Assembly: GCF_016019935.1 (NCBI RefSeq)
Contig: NZ_JAECMT010000001.1
Span: 124,022-188,021 of the forward strand
Length of the DNA stretch: 64,000 bases
Source: Paenibacillus sp. GSMTC-2017
GTDB lineage: Bacteria; Bacillota; Bacilli; Paenibacillales; Paenibacillaceae
Direction of reading: 5' to 3'
Shown here: in pieces, positions 1 through 11,882 of the stretch
Numbering within the stretch: the stretch's first letter is position 1
Layout: every line of letters begins with the position of its first letter
Translations under genes and position numbers: made by a program
The notes under the pieces: model-generated
What the model was told of the DNA's origin: nothing
Databases searched by the model: none
Seen by the model: only the letters and a program-made list of their open reading frames with translations

Positions 1-49
1 GGTAATATTACTATTAAATTATGGTAATTTTGGATATGGAGGTATTGTC

Positions 50-529
50 ATGGAAGGTAAGTTTCTTCAACATGATGGAAGAAAAGTGGCTAGCTTCGAA
101 CGTTATCTGGATCATTCGGTAGAAAAAGTATGGGGAGCAATCACGAGTCCCCAGCAGATTGTCAATTGGTTAAATGCACAGGCTGAATTTGATCTTATCG
201 TGGATGGAAAGATTATTTTTCGTTGGGAGAACGGGGACCTTGTCCATGGGAAGTTTATTAAAATTAACCCACCGAGCGAGTTGGAATACACATGGGAAGA
301 GAAGTCTTCAGGAAGATCATTAGTACGCTGGGAGTTGAAAGATGACGATGGGAAATGCCATCTTCACCTGACTCATACGTTTTTCGAATCTGCTGTTATC
401 GCTGATTTTTTGGCGGGATGGCATGTGCATTTGGAGATGTTGGATATGACCCTTCAAGAGAAAAGTATCGACTTCCCGGGGGAGCGTTTTAAAGAAATGC
501 GTGAGAAATATGTTTCTATACTGAATTAA
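50..529 (+). CDS. SRPBCC / AHSA1-like domain protein
   Basis: 159-residue protein of the START-like SRPBCC superfamily (AHSA1 branch). The N-terminus has the typical 'FERYLDHSVEKVWGAITSP' opening, followed by a 'Y.WEE' strand and a C-terminal amphipathic helix with 'GWHVHLEML', which matches the family pattern GWxxHL. These small cytosolic folds bind hydrophobic ligands; the substrate here is unknown. The ATG is preceded by GGAGG at 38-42. The stop codon lies 10 bases before the ATG of an ArsR regulator. The SRPBCC-ArsR pairing is very common in Bacillales and indicates one operon, often responding to an unknown small molecule. Confidence 0.85.
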   Translation: MEGKFLQHDGRKVASFERYLDHSVEKVWGAITSPQQIVNWLNAQAEFDLIVDGKIIFRWENGDLVHGKFIKINPPSELEYTWEEKSSGRSLVRWELKDDDGKCHLHLTHTFFESAVIADFLAGWHVHLEMLDMTLQEKSIDFPGERFKEMREKYVSILN

Positions 530-538
530 GGTGCATTG

Positions 539-847
539 ATGAAAAATATATTTGAAGTATTGTCGGAACCGCATAGACGGTCAATGCTAGATCTTCTGCG
601 CATCCGCGAGCGGTCTGTCGGAGAGCTAGTAGAACAGAGTCAATTAAGTCAACCTGGCGTTTCCAAACATCTAAAAATTTTACGAGAAGCTGGGCTCGTA
701 GAGGTTCGATCCGTATCCCAAAAAAACATCTATTCCATACGCCCAGAACCACTTCAAGAAGTTGATCGATGGCTGGAGGAATATCGCCATTTCTGGTCAA
801 ACAAGCTTGACAATCTCCAGCTTTACCTTGACGGAGAGGAAAGGTAG
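539..847 (+). CDS. ArsR-family winged-helix regulator
   Basis: 102-residue transcription factor. Visible features are the ArsR opening 'LSEPHRRSMLDLLR', the recognition helix 'LSQPGVSKHLKILREAGLV' at about residues 36-54, and the wing 'YSI'. No metal-binding CxC motif is seen, so it belongs to the metal-independent branch that is usually partnered with SRPBCC proteins. The ATG at 539 is preferred; an in-frame TTG lies directly before it at 536. It probably autoregulates the two-gene operon. Confidence 0.88.
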   Translation: MKNIFEVLSEPHRRSMLDLLRIRERSVGELVEQSQLSQPGVSKHLKILREAGLVEVRSVSQKNIYSIRPEPLQEVDRWLEEYRHFWSNKLDNLQLYLDGEER

Positions 848-891
848 TTGTTTGATGAGAATAGACGATTAAAAACAGCGGAGTTACCGCA

Positions 892-940
892 AGAGCATGA
901 GGATTAGGATACGATCGTTCCTAATCTTCATGTTCTTTTT
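892..940 (+). terminator. Rho-independent terminator of the SRPBCC-ArsR operon
   Basis: Long inverted repeat, AGAGCATGAGGATTAGGA at 892-909 against TCCTAATCTTCATGTTCT at 919-936, ending in a T run. Confidence 0.8.
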
Positions 941-3625
<2,685 letters not shown>

Positions 3626-3679
3626 CTAAGCGCATTAATGTAGGAAAAATAACACTTTTAGAGAAATTTTAAACAATCT

Positions 3680-3731
3680 AGATGCCGTTCCTTGTGGTCT
3701 GCCAAGACTCAGGGGATGGCATCTTTTTTTA
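3680..3731 (+). terminator. Rho-independent terminator after the protease gene
   Basis: Stem AGATGCC at 3680-3686 against GGCATCT at 3718-3724, followed by a T8 tract. Confidence 0.7.
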
Positions 3732-3932
3732 ATGCGCTTTTCGATAAGAAAGTGTTTATTTATCACTGGATTTAGATCTACAATACTAGAATAAAGATAT
3801 TATTGAAAAATGGAGGATCTAATTGTGCACGATGATAGCCGAGATTCCCATCGTACTTGGAGCTTTTGTTCATATTGAGTTCATACAAATATCGTATTAT
3901 GTAGCCGCATAGACGTAAAAGGGGGGAAATAC

Positions 3933-4613
3933 ATGCCCAAGGCGCTAGTTGTAGACGATGATTTACACATTCGTGAACTGGTACGACTCTACCTTGAAGA
4001 TGAAGGAATCGAAGTTGTCCAGAAGGGAAATGGCTCTGATGCGCTGGAATACATCGAAAATGAACCAATGGATCTAGTCATATTGGATATTATGATGCCT
4101 GGCATTGACGGATGGAATTTATGTACTAAAATCCGCAAACTTGGCGACATACCGATCCTCATCATTACAGCAAAAGATGAACCTGCTGACCGCATCAAAG
4201 GATTTAGGCTGGGCACCGATGATTATCTCGTGAAGCCTTTCGACCCGACAGAACTCACACTCCGCGTTAAAGCGCTATTGAAACGTTATCGGATCGCTTG
4301 TTCCCAATTGGTCAGTATTGGAGATTTACAATTGGATCGAAAAAAATACCAGGTAGTGTACAAGGCTGGATTTGCGATCACCTTGCCGATGAAAGAATTC
4401 GAACTGCTCTACAAACTAGGGAGTTATCCGGGACAATTGTTCACTCGGGATCATTTGATTGGGGACATTTGGGGAAAGGATTATGATGGAGACGACCGCA
4501 CCGTTGACGTTCATATAAAGCGGCTTCGGGATCGCTTCGCCGAATACGAGTCTGATTTTCGCATTGTAACGCTTCGCGGTCTTGGCTACCGATTGGAGGT
4601 GTGTCACAATTAA
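3933..4613 (+). CDS. OmpR/PhoB-family response regulator
   Basis: 226 residues. Receiver domain 1-115 with acidic pocket DDD at 8-10, phospho-acceptor D52 in 'VILDIMMPG', and conserved Lys in 'YLVKPF'. The C-terminal winged helix (about 125-222) has 'DDRTVDVHIKRLRDR', the OmpR recognition helix. ATG at 3933 follows a strong AAGGGGGG site. The stop codon overlaps the start region of the histidine kinase, so both are translated from one message. Target genes are unknown; the alpha/beta hydrolase downstream is separated by a terminator. Confidence 0.93.
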   Translation: MPKALVVDDDLHIRELVRLYLEDEGIEVVQKGNGSDALEYIENEPMDLVILDIMMPGIDGWNLCTKIRKLGDIPILIITAKDEPADRIKGFRLGTDDYLVKPFDPTELTLRVKALLKRYRIACSQLVSIGDLQLDRKKYQVVYKAGFAITLPMKEFELLYKLGSYPGQLFTRDHLIGDIWGKDYDGDDRTVDVHIKRLRDRFAEYESDFRIVTLRGLGYRLEVCHN

Positions 4614-5961
4614 ATCATTATATTTCCGTGTTGTCTTCATATTCATTGGTGTCATCGTTTGTAGCCTCATCATCGCTTCTATTGCTTCTACACTCCTGTT
4701 GCGTAAACCGTTTGCTCAAAAACTTGAAAACAGCTTGTTGACGAATGGTAATCAAATCATTAATACCTACCGATCGTCCGTCGGTTCGGAATTGATTCCG
4801 TTCATGAACAACGTTTCCAGTATATCAATCTATGCTGTTCAACTATACGACACTTCCAGCAAGCCATTGCTGGAAGTTAGATCTGAACCCGTCGTTCCTG
4901 AGAAGGCACGAATTCGATATGTGTTGAACGGCGGTATGTCCAGAGTCAGCGAAAAAGACGGCCGATATCCTATGATTGGCCTTCCCTTTAAAGTTAACAA
5001 AAAAAGTTATGCTTTATTCGTTATGTTGAAGAGCAACGAAATGTGGCTTCAATCGAAAAAAGAAATCAATACGGAACTGTTGACTGTTTTCTTAATAGGA
5101 AGTGTCCTTATTTTGGTCGCTGCGCGATCAATTGTAAAGCCACTAATTCGTCTAAGAGATGCGGCTGGTCGAATGTCCCAAGGTCACTTTGACGTTCAAC
5201 TCAATACAACCCGCAAGGATGAGATCGGGCAACTTAATGCGAGCTTCAATGAGATGTCGCAAGAACTAGAGAAACTGGACAGGATGAGGCGAGAATTTGT
5301 GGCAAACGTATCTCATGAGATCCAGTCACCACTTACGTCTATCTCTGGATTCGCCAAAGCTTTAAAGCAAAAAAGAATGAGCAAGGAAAATCGGATGTAT
5401 TACTTGACGATTATCGAGGAGGAAAGCGATAGATTATCCCGTATCAGCAGAAATCTACTGCTGCTTTCTTCCTTGCAGCACTCTCGTTATCCCGACCCAT
5501 CGACGGATATCCTGCTTGATGAACAAATCCGGAAGGTTGTCATTGCACTTGAGCCACATTGGACAAGCAAAGAGATATTTGTCGAGTTAGAATTGGATCC
5601 GATAACCGTTCATGCATACGAAGATCAACTCACTCAAGTATGGACGAATTTGATTGGCAACAGTATCAAATTTACACCTGACAGCGGACATATTCACATT
5701 CGTAGTTATGCAGCTGGACAAACAGCGGTCGTTAGCATTATGGACAATGGTATTGGAATACCTGAGAATCAGAGGAAGGAGATCTTCATGCCTTTCCACA
5801 AAATAGATACTGCTCGTGATCGCTCTGTTAGTGGGAGCGGATTAGGTCTGACCATTGTCAAACAAATCGTCGATGGGCATGGAGGAGAAATCAAAGTTGA
5901 TGGAGGGCAAGGTGGTTGGACAGTATTCACTGTGCGGCTGCCACTGAAGAAAGTACTATGA
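4582..5961 (+). CDS. Sensor histidine kinase
   Basis: About 450-459 residues: TM1 near 15-37, an extracytoplasmic sensor of about 125 residues, TM2 near 170-190, HAMP, HisKA with phospho-acceptor H245 in 'NVSHEIQSPLTSISGF', and HATPase_c with N ('WTNLIGNSIKF'), G1 ('DNGIGIP') and G2 ('GSGLGL') boxes. The 'HEIQSPL' form marks the HssS-like branch, but the ligand cannot be read from sequence. The start is unusual. The GGAGGTG site at 4596-4602 sits inside the response-regulator gene, and the only in-frame codon at correct spacing is ATT at 4609, overlapping the regulator TAA. TTG at 4582 lies upstream of that site. Coordinates use the TTG; initiation at ATT is plausible. Confidence 0.92.
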   Translation: MATDWRCVTIKSLYFRVVFIFIGVIVCSLIIASIASTLLLRKPFAQKLENSLLTNGNQIINTYRSSVGSELIPFMNNVSSISIYAVQLYDTSSKPLLEVRSEPVVPEKARIRYVLNGGMSRVSEKDGRYPMIGLPFKVNKKSYALFVMLKSNEMWLQSKKEINTELLTVFLIGSVLILVAARSIVKPLIRLRDAAGRMSQGHFDVQLNTTRKDEIGQLNASFNEMSQELEKLDRMRREFVANVSHEIQSPLTSISGFAKALKQKRMSKENRMYYLTIIEEESDRLSRISRNLLLLSSLQHSRYPDPSTDILLDEQIRKVVIALEPHWTSKEIFVELELDPITVHAYEDQLTQVWTNLIGNSIKFTPDSGHIHIRSYAAGQTAVVSIMDNGIGIPENQRKEIFMPFHKIDTARDRSVSGSGLGLTIVKQIVDGHGGEIKVDGGQGGWTVFTVRLPLKKVL

Positions 5962-5994
5962 CATTCGTTTAAAAATATTGATCATCATATAGAA

Positions 5995-6036
5995 ACACAA
6001 TCGGAAGAAAAGTCACCACCGATTGTGTTTTTTTTA
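5995..6036 (+). terminator. Rho-independent terminator of the two-component operon
   Basis: Stem ACACAATCGG at 5995-6004 against CCGATTGTGT at 6019-6028, followed by T8. Confidence 0.85.
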
Positions 6037-6101
6037 TCTATTCATATTCAGTTCAAATTCATTTTGTATAGTGACGTTAAATGTATGAAAGGAGGATATT
6101 T

Positions 6102-7151
6102 ATGAATCTATCTTTTAGAAAATGGATAAAACGTATTGCTGTTACTTTATTAACTCTTGCAATCTCTTTAGTTTCGATTGGTAGTATTTATGAGCAGTCA
6201 GCTCGCATCTGGGTTGCTAAGAAATTTCCTGCCCCAGGCAAACTTATCGATGTCGGTGGTCGTAATATTCATCTGAATTGTGAGGGGCAAGGCTCTCCGA
6301 TTGTCGTGCTCGAGGCAGGTGCTGACACTAGTGGTTCCGCGCTATGGCAGCTCGTGCAAGAAGAAGTTGCTCGATTTACACGTGTTTGCTCTTATGATCG
6401 GGCTGGCATTATGTGGAGTGATCCTGCTAAGAATCGTGGAAACAACCTCACAATCACCTCAGATCTACACAAGGTACTACGTGCCGCAAATGAACAACCG
6501 CCTTATATTTTAGTCGGTGCGTCAATGGGTGGTCCATACGTCATGACGTACACGAAGTACTATGAAAATGAGGTAGCAGGGATGGTTCTAGTCGATGCTT
6601 CCCATCCTGAGCAGACAGCACGACTAGCTCAGGCTATCGGCGAATCAGAGAGCGAGCCAATTCCAATCGTATTTCGCGCTCTCGCCAAAGTTGCATGGTC
6701 TGGTCTGCCAAGGCTCATACTCCCCGATGCTAATATACCAGAGTTGCCATCCCAGACGGCCAAAGCGATCACCGCCTATCAATCGACATCACTTGCAGCC
6801 GCCTTCGCTGAGGCTGCCCGCTTCGAAGACTCATTATTCGAGGCTGGAAGTTTTCGCTCCCTAGGCAATTTACCTCTTGCAGTGCTCTCTAGAGGAAAAC
6901 CTTGGAGCGCGTACAGCGAAGCTGACCAAACCGCAAGTGGCTTTACTCAAGAACAGTTCGAACGTGTGGAAGCAACTTGGGCAAGCATGCAAGCCGATTT
7001 CTCCACTTGGTCCTCTAACAGCACGCATCAAACCCTTGTAGACTCCAGCCACGTAATTCAGTTAGAGCGCCCTGACGCAATTATTGCAGCAATCAAGGAT
7101 ATATTTAGAGAGATTGTTCATGAAGCCAGTATTCTACAAAATACAGATTGA
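6102..7151 (+). CDS. Membrane-anchored alpha/beta hydrolase
   Basis: 349 residues, with an N-terminal TM/signal anchor at about 8-28 and an alpha/beta-hydrolase fold outside or at the membrane. The nucleophile elbow is 'VGASMGGPY' (Ser), 'VDASHPE' follows the next strand, and the catalytic His is in 'DSSHVIQLERP'. The substrate is unknown. ATG 6102 was chosen because AAAGGAGG at 6088-6095 precedes it; an upstream in-frame ATG at 6081 has no ribosome site. Its last 32 bases overlap the ORF of a damaged sigma-factor gene, so the two were probably co-transcribed. Confidence 0.85.
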   Translation: MNLSFRKWIKRIAVTLLTLAISLVSIGSIYEQSARIWVAKKFPAPGKLIDVGGRNIHLNCEGQGSPIVVLEAGADTSGSALWQLVQEEVARFTRVCSYDRAGIMWSDPAKNRGNNLTITSDLHKVLRAANEQPPYILVGASMGGPYVMTYTKYYENEVAGMVLVDASHPEQTARLAQAIGESESEPIPIVFRALAKVAWSGLPRLILPDANIPELPSQTAKAITAYQSTSLAAAFAEAARFEDSLFEAGSFRSLGNLPLAVLSRGKPWSAYSEADQTASGFTQEQFERVEATWASMQADFSTWSSNSTHQTLVDSSHVIQLERPDAIIAAIKDIFREIVHEASILQNTD

Positions 7152-8149
7152 CCATAATTACTTTGATCTGTTGAAGAAAATCATTAGTATACAATTAAGA
7201 AGATTGAATGAAATTGTAATAGGACATTCCAACAATGAAGAACAGGAAGAAAAGGAAGCCGTATTAATTGAGCGTGCTCAACAAGGGGACCATGATACTT
7301 TTAGTGAACTTGTTCGCCGACATCGCTCAAAAGCACATGCGTGGGCTTCGGGGTTAACAAAAGATCCCTTTATGGCAGATGACATTGTGCAAGATGCACT
7401 GTTAAAAGTGTTTATGCATCTCGGCACATTCGTTGATATTGCACGCTTTCTACCATGGTTGCACACAATTGTACGTAATCAAGCCATGATGAAATTGAGG
7501 CGTGGAGGGCCTTATAGGAACGAACGACCATTTACTAGTTTTGAAACCAAAGTTAATTCTAATCGGGTTGATTGAAAACGTGGAGAGTATTCTAACGTAC
7601 ATGGTGAATAAAAAGAATATGGAAACCATATCTCATGGTAGTCCTGAGGAACATGTCCTTCAGAAAGAAACACTTGAAACGATACTCGGACTTTTCTCTT
7701 GCTTAAATCTACGTGAGAGAGGAATTGTTGAGGCATTTTTCTTTAATCAGCTCTCACCGACAGAAATAGCAGCTTTGTTTGATACAACTACTGCAAATGT
7801 CTATAAAACTCTTTCTCGTACTCGACTAAAGCTTCAGCATGAACGGATTCGTCTTTATATTAACGAAAATCTGATCAAGCGCAGGGAGAAACATGGTATG
7901 ACCAAAAAACGATTGGAACGTCCAGTGGTCTATACCGAACGAGTGGAAGATAGTCACTTCTTAGGATCTAGACCATCAGTAACGTACTGCATGTGGGGAT
8001 TGTTGCAATATACAGATAAGAGAGGTATCTCTCTTTCTGATGTGAATGCTTTTACGGGATTTGCATTTTGTTTAAACATTTTCAAAGAAACCGTTCATAT
8101 TGGTGGCCCTCTCTTTCAGAGTTACGCCAGTTCGCTGTTCAATTTTTGA
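7120..8149 (+). pseudogene. Frameshifted ECF sigma factor with a C-terminal extension
   Basis: The first frame (7120-7575) encodes sigma-70 region 2, including 'MADDIVQDALLKVFMHL' and 'FLPWLHTIVRNQAMMKLRR'. Region 4 ('LSPTEIAALFDTTTANVYKTLSRTRLKL' at about 7749-7832) is in the +1 frame, which is open from 7502 to 8149. The shift lies near 7560-7575. The segment after region 4 contains 'TYCMWGLLQYTDKRG' and 'VNAFTGFAF', a non-sigma extension I recall from a Bacillales family but cannot place. The protein then ends abruptly. A single-base error in the assembly would give the same picture. Confidence 0.75.
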
Positions 8150-8192
8150 AAGATCTAAAAGTGGCGTTTAATGAAAATGAAAAGGTAATTAT

Positions 8193-8273
8193 GATTTTGA
8201 AATTTGGGATGAACACTACAAGCCGGAAAGCGAAGAGAACCTTATTGATGTTTATGTTCCATTAATGGATTAA
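8193..8273 (+). pseudogene. C-terminal remnant resembling a GyrI-like effector-binding domain
   Basis: A 26-codon stretch reads 'DFEIWDEHYKPESEENL' followed by 'IDVYVPLMD' and a stop, closely resembling the C-terminus of AraC/GyrI effector-binding domains. An in-frame stop lies just upstream at 8178. It sits immediately behind the truncated sigma-factor extension, so a deletion may have joined two genes. Confidence 0.45.
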
Positions 8274-8326
8274 TGATTGTCAAAGTTTAAATGATATTTT
8301 CACATTTTCAAGCTAATTTGCTTAAG

Positions 8327-8371
8327 CAAAAGAGAGTGCTAATGGGTAATAATACACCATAAGCACTCTCT
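8327..8371 (-). terminator. Terminator of the acyltransferase gene
   Basis: Inverted repeat AGAGAGTGCT at 8331-8340 against AGCACTCTCT at 8362-8371; on the minus strand it is followed by TTTTGCTT. Confidence 0.65.
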
Positions 8372-8385
8372 CTAAATTGTTACAG

Positions 8386-10404
8386 CTATCCAATTAGCTT
8401 ATCTACGATCAGCTTCGCATAAAACTCTGCTCCTTGCTTATTCAAATGAACGCCATCGGCAGCAAATAAATCATTTTTTCCTTTGCTTGCAGAATACCAG
8501 TCTATAATAGTTACATTCTTTGATCTATCTGCCGTTGAAGCGAGCATTTTGTTAACAGAGTCTTGCCATTTGCGTGGCACTCGCGAGTTGACGAATACAA
8601 CTTTTCGCTCTTTTCCAATAGCGCTCAGAAGTTTATTCATCTGCTTAGTTGTAAATGACCCATTTGTACCGAGCTGAATAACTACTGTATCTGCTAACTT
8701 ATTGCTTTTTTTCAATGCTTCTATTATTTGGGCTGCCGCTCCAAACTGTCTTCCTATCTTTCCATCTATGAAAATGCCCGGTAGTTGCTTTTTCAAGTAC
8801 GGAGCTGCATCTAAAATAACAGAATCCCCAATTATAGTAATGCTATGTTTGGCCAGAGGAGTGACTGGCGTTTTCTTAACAACGGGATTAGAAGTTCCAT
8901 TAATATTTGAATTCTTGCCTGTTGGTTTGTTTGTATCCTTCGGTAATACAGTTGGTTTGTTTGTATCCTTCGGTAATACTGTTAGTTTATTTGACGGTTT
9001 GTTTATATCTTTAGGTTTTTCATTGTTTCCGTTGTTTCCGTTGTTTCCGTTGTTTCCGTTGACTACTTTATCTACTTTGCCAACTTGTTCTGTCTTATCC
9101 GATTTACTGTCAGCTGTATGATTTGATGTACCATTGGTTTTGTTTGGTACAACAACAGTACTTTCGCCTTTTTTGGCATCGATGCTTTCAGATTGTAAAC
9201 CTAATCCGCCTGTGCAGGCTACAATGGAGAAAGCAAGCATAAGTACAGCTATAAAAGTGGTCGTTTTTCTTATAAAAAACGGCTGTTTCGTTTTTTGCTT
9301 AACCAAGACATACATTTTGCCCAAAGCTCCACGTCGTATAGGTTCCTCAATAAACCGGAAAGAAAGTTCAGCTAGAACAAATGTGAGTGTAACCTGCATA
9401 ACCGCACGTGCAAGATGGAATTCCGCACCCTCAGCAGCAGGTGTCGTTAAAACAATAATCGGGTAATGGTACAAATAAATGCCGTACGAGCGAACACCAA
9501 TCCAAGTAAACACTTTGTTGCCCATCATTTGAGCGAGTTTGCTAGCAGGGTGCGCAAGAGCAGCAACCACAATTGCAGTAGCGAGAGCTAGCACCACCAT
9601 GCCCCCGCGATAAAGGAAGGAGTCGTACCCGCTAGTTTGATTAATCATAAGCAAAATAACGACGAAGCCGAATACACCCATACCATCTATAAGATAGCGA
9701 CTGCGTAAGGAAATTGTGCTCAATTGCTTCCAACTCGGCCAGAGAAATGCAAGAGCTGACCCAATAAGGAGGCCAAAGGCTCTCGTATCTGTACCGTAGT
9801 AAACACGGCTCGGATCTGCCCCAGGTTCATACAGCAGAACCATTGCCCCAGCCGAGATAGCTGCAGCAACAAGTGTCCATAAGGCAAGACTTCCTCGTTT
9901 TGGTGAAAAGCGAAAAGCAATTAACAGGATGAAAGGCCATATGAGATAAAATTGTTCTTCAATTGCAAGAGACCACAAATGACCAATTGGAGAAGCAGGA
10001 CCGAAGCTTTCAAAATATGAAACTTCATGAAAGATGAGCCACCAATTATTTATATAGAGCAAAGCCGAACCAATATCACTTTTTAGAGATAGAAGTCGAT
10101 TCGGATCACTAATGAGTAACCAGATTGATACGAGTGCGATCATAAGGAACATAGCAGGCATCAGCCTTCGAGTTCGGCGAATGAAAAATGATTTGAGGTC
10201 GAGCGACTTATTTTCACTCATCTGTTTAAATAAAATGTCAGTGATGAGATATCCAGAGAGCACAAAAAACATCGTAACTCCTAACAAACCTCCAGGCGCC
10301 CATTGTACGTTTAAATGATAGGCAATAACTGCAAGTACGGCAATGGCTCTTAAACCATCGAGACCAGGCATATAACGTCCGTTACTGCCGTTTGATTTAT
10401 GCAT
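8386..10404 (-). CDS. OafA/YrhL-type acyltransferase 3 with C-terminal SGNH domain
   Basis: 672 residues. Residues about 10-370 form the multi-TM acyltransferase-3 domain ('PGLDGLRAIAVLAVIAYH', 'FFVLSGYLIT', 'GHLWSLAIEEQFYLIWP', 'YGIYLYHYP'). A further TM near 385-405 is followed by a low-complexity linker of about 110 residues with NGN repeats and tandem 'VLPKDTNKPT' units. The extracellular SGNH hydrolase domain has 'IIGDSVIL', 'VIQLGTNG' and 'AADGVHLNKQG'. Such enzymes O-acetylate surface polysaccharide or peptidoglycan: the membrane domain moves acyl groups outward and SGNH transfers them. ATG 10404 follows a minus-strand AGGAGGA. The linker DNA is repetitive and probably length-variable. 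Confidence 0.93.
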   Translation of the reverse strand: MHKSNGSNGRYMPGLDGLRAIAVLAVIAYHLNVQWAPGGLLGVTMFFVLSGYLITDILFKQMSENKSLDLKSFFIRRTRRLMPAMFLMIALVSIWLLISDPNRLLSLKSDIGSALLYINNWWLIFHEVSYFESFGPASPIGHLWSLAIEEQFYLIWPFILLIAFRFSPKRGSLALWTLVAAAISAGAMVLLYEPGADPSRVYYGTDTRAFGLLIGSALAFLWPSWKQLSTISLRSRYLIDGMGVFGFVVILLMINQTSGYDSFLYRGGMVVLALATAIVVAALAHPASKLAQMMGNKVFTWIGVRSYGIYLYHYPIIVLTTPAAEGAEFHLARAVMQVTLTFVLAELSFRFIEEPIRRGALGKMYVLVKQKTKQPFFIRKTTTFIAVLMLAFSIVACTGGLGLQSESIDAKKGESTVVVPNKTNGTSNHTADSKSDKTEQVGKVDKVVNGNNGNNGNNGNNEKPKDINKPSNKLTVLPKDTNKPTVLPKDTNKPTGKNSNINGTSNPVVKKTPVTPLAKHSITIIGDSVILDAAPYLKKQLPGIFIDGKIGRQFGAAAQIIEALKKSNKLADTVVIQLGTNGSFTTKQMNKLLSAIGKERKVVFVNSRVPRKWQDSVNKMLASTADRSKNVTIIDWYSASKGKNDLFAADGVHLNKQGAEFYAKLIVDKLIG
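8921..9058 (-). repeat. Tandem repeats in the acyltransferase linker
   Basis: A 30-bp unit is repeated twice at 8921-8980, and a 9-bp unit TTGTTTCCG (plus strand) four times at 9023-9058, encoding the NGN and LPKDTNKPT linker repeats. A diverged copy of part of this region lies at 11826-11880. Confidence 0.85.
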
Positions 10405-10631
10405 GTAGGAATCCTCCTACACTAAATCGGATTGGAGAAAATACAGCTTGTTTGATGAGTGGAAAACAGTGGTAAAAGCGATGAATGAAAACAATGTCGA
10501 TGGTAAAGATGATGTTCAGCCCCTCTGGATGTTAGATCGTTGTAAAAACAATTATAGGGCGATTGTAATAAAAATTCGTAACAGAACAGTTACAAATCGG
10601 TATCAAACAAGTAACAGTGAATCCGTTAGAA

Positions 10632-10665
10632 ACAAAAAAGACAACGTCTAGAAATAGACGCTGCC
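10632..10665 (-). terminator. Terminator of the secreted hydrolase gene
   Basis: Plus-strand GACAACGTCT (10640-10649) pairs with AGACGCTGCC (10655-10664) using G-U pairs; on the minus strand a T6 run follows. The flanking interval 10405-10631 holds no supportable gene. Confidence 0.6.
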
Positions 10666-10680
10666 TGCTTCGTAATTATG

Positions 10681-11511
10681 TTACTTCATTATATCAATAA
10701 CTGCATCAACAACAACTTGTGGGTGAGTTAACATAAAGTAATGATCTCCACCTTGGACAATAATTTGTTTACTGTAGTCAGACAATGTCAGTAGATCTAG
10801 TTGTAGGTTTGCCCACGTAGCTTCGATAACTGGTCCAAGACCATGCTCTGTGCCAGACAACACTGTTAGTGGTACATCTTTGAACGGCTTATCACTATAC
10901 GTGTCTTTTGCTTGTTGCAATGTTTGCACGATAGTCGGGTAACCACCTTCAAGTTTAAACATGCTTTTGAAGATTGCTTGACGCTCTACAGGGAAAGTAT
11001 CAGTCGTAACAGCTTCTTGATCAACATGTGCAGCATCAACAAACACTACGCCTGCAACTTCGCTCGAATACATATCAGCAAAAACAGTCGTAATTGCTGA
11101 GCCGTATGAATGGGTTACTAAAATATATGGAGCTTTTACTTTTGATTTTTTAAGCAACTTATGAAGTTGTTTCGCTTGAGTTACTGCATCGTAAGTCGTT
11201 CCACTATTCTCGCTCAAACCAATGTTCGCACGGTCATAGGAAATTGTTTGTGTTTTAGAAGATAAACCAGACTGTGCTCCAGCCCAAATTGCATGAGACA
11301 CATCACGACCACTTTCGAATACAATTGCTGGCTCGCCTTTGCTGCGGTTAGCTGACCCTTGTATGTCCGCATACAGACTAAATTTGCCGATATCCACTAA
11401 GCCCTTATAATCGCGATTGGCTTTTGAGTTAGATGGACTAGCATACGCAGTTGCTCCTACAGACATCATTAAAACAAAGACCATTGCTACCAACATTAAC
11501 TTCTTACGCAT
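10681..11511 (-). CDS. Secreted alpha/beta hydrolase
   Basis: 276 residues with a cleavable signal peptide (KK then LMLVAMVFVLMMSVGATAYA, about 1-25). Alpha/beta-hydrolase features are the oxyanion segment 'VFESGRDVSHAIW', nucleophile elbow 'VTHSYGSAIT', acidic 'LSGTEHGLGP' and catalytic His in 'QGGDHYFMLTHPQ'. Likely an extracellular esterase; the substrate is unknown. ATG 11511 follows a minus-strand GGGGGAA. It lies downstream of, and in the same direction as, no other gene, so it is probably monocistronic. Confidence 0.85.
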   Translation of the reverse strand: MRKKLMLVAMVFVLMMSVGATAYASPSNSKANRDYKGLVDIGKFSLYADIQGSANRSKGEPAIVFESGRDVSHAIWAGAQSGLSSKTQTISYDRANIGLSENSGTTYDAVTQAKQLHKLLKKSKVKAPYILVTHSYGSAITTVFADMYSSEVAGVVFVDAAHVDQEAVTTDTFPVERQAIFKSMFKLEGGYPTIVQTLQQAKDTYSDKPFKDVPLTVLSGTEHGLGPVIEATWANLQLDLLTLSDYSKQIIVQGGDHYFMLTHPQVVVDAVIDIMK

Positions 11512-11825
11512 TTGTAAATTCCCCCAATGATAGTTTTGCAGACGGTTGGAATTGAACCAACAGAAGACCGACTCACGTCCACTTATGAAATGAGAGAATA
11601 AAATGCACCCAAATAAAATGATATCGATAAATAAATTACTTTATTGCCAATATTTGCATTGTAACATGAATGTCCAATTCTTACAATTCTTAATCTTTAA
11701 AAAGTAAATAACTGTAAACGTTTTTTTGTAATACTATTCATTAAATAATAGATGTTCACAATAAAGAAGCAGTATCTTGTGATAAAAGATGTACCTATCA
11801 TCACTCACCAAAAACTTTATTACAG

Positions 11826-11880
11826 GTTCCATTGATATTTGCATTATTGCCTGTTGGTTTGTTTGTATCCTTCGGTAATA
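11826..11880. repeat. Displaced copy of the acyltransferase linker sequence
   Basis: 55 bp matching 8894-8948 at 52 of 55 positions, counted by eye. It ends exactly where a VOC-family gene remnant begins, so it marks a recombination scar. The rest of 11512-12071 holds no intact gene. Confidence 0.8.
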
Positions 11881-11882
11881 AG

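Noticed and set aside
8702..9466. Plus-strand ORFs opposite the acyltransferase
   Set aside because: Antisense shadows; the minus-strand gene has full domain motifs.
10448..10651. 67-codon plus-strand ORF between the acyltransferase and hydrolase genes
   Set aside because: No ribosome site, no recognisable protein, and it overlaps the terminator of the neighbouring minus-strand gene.
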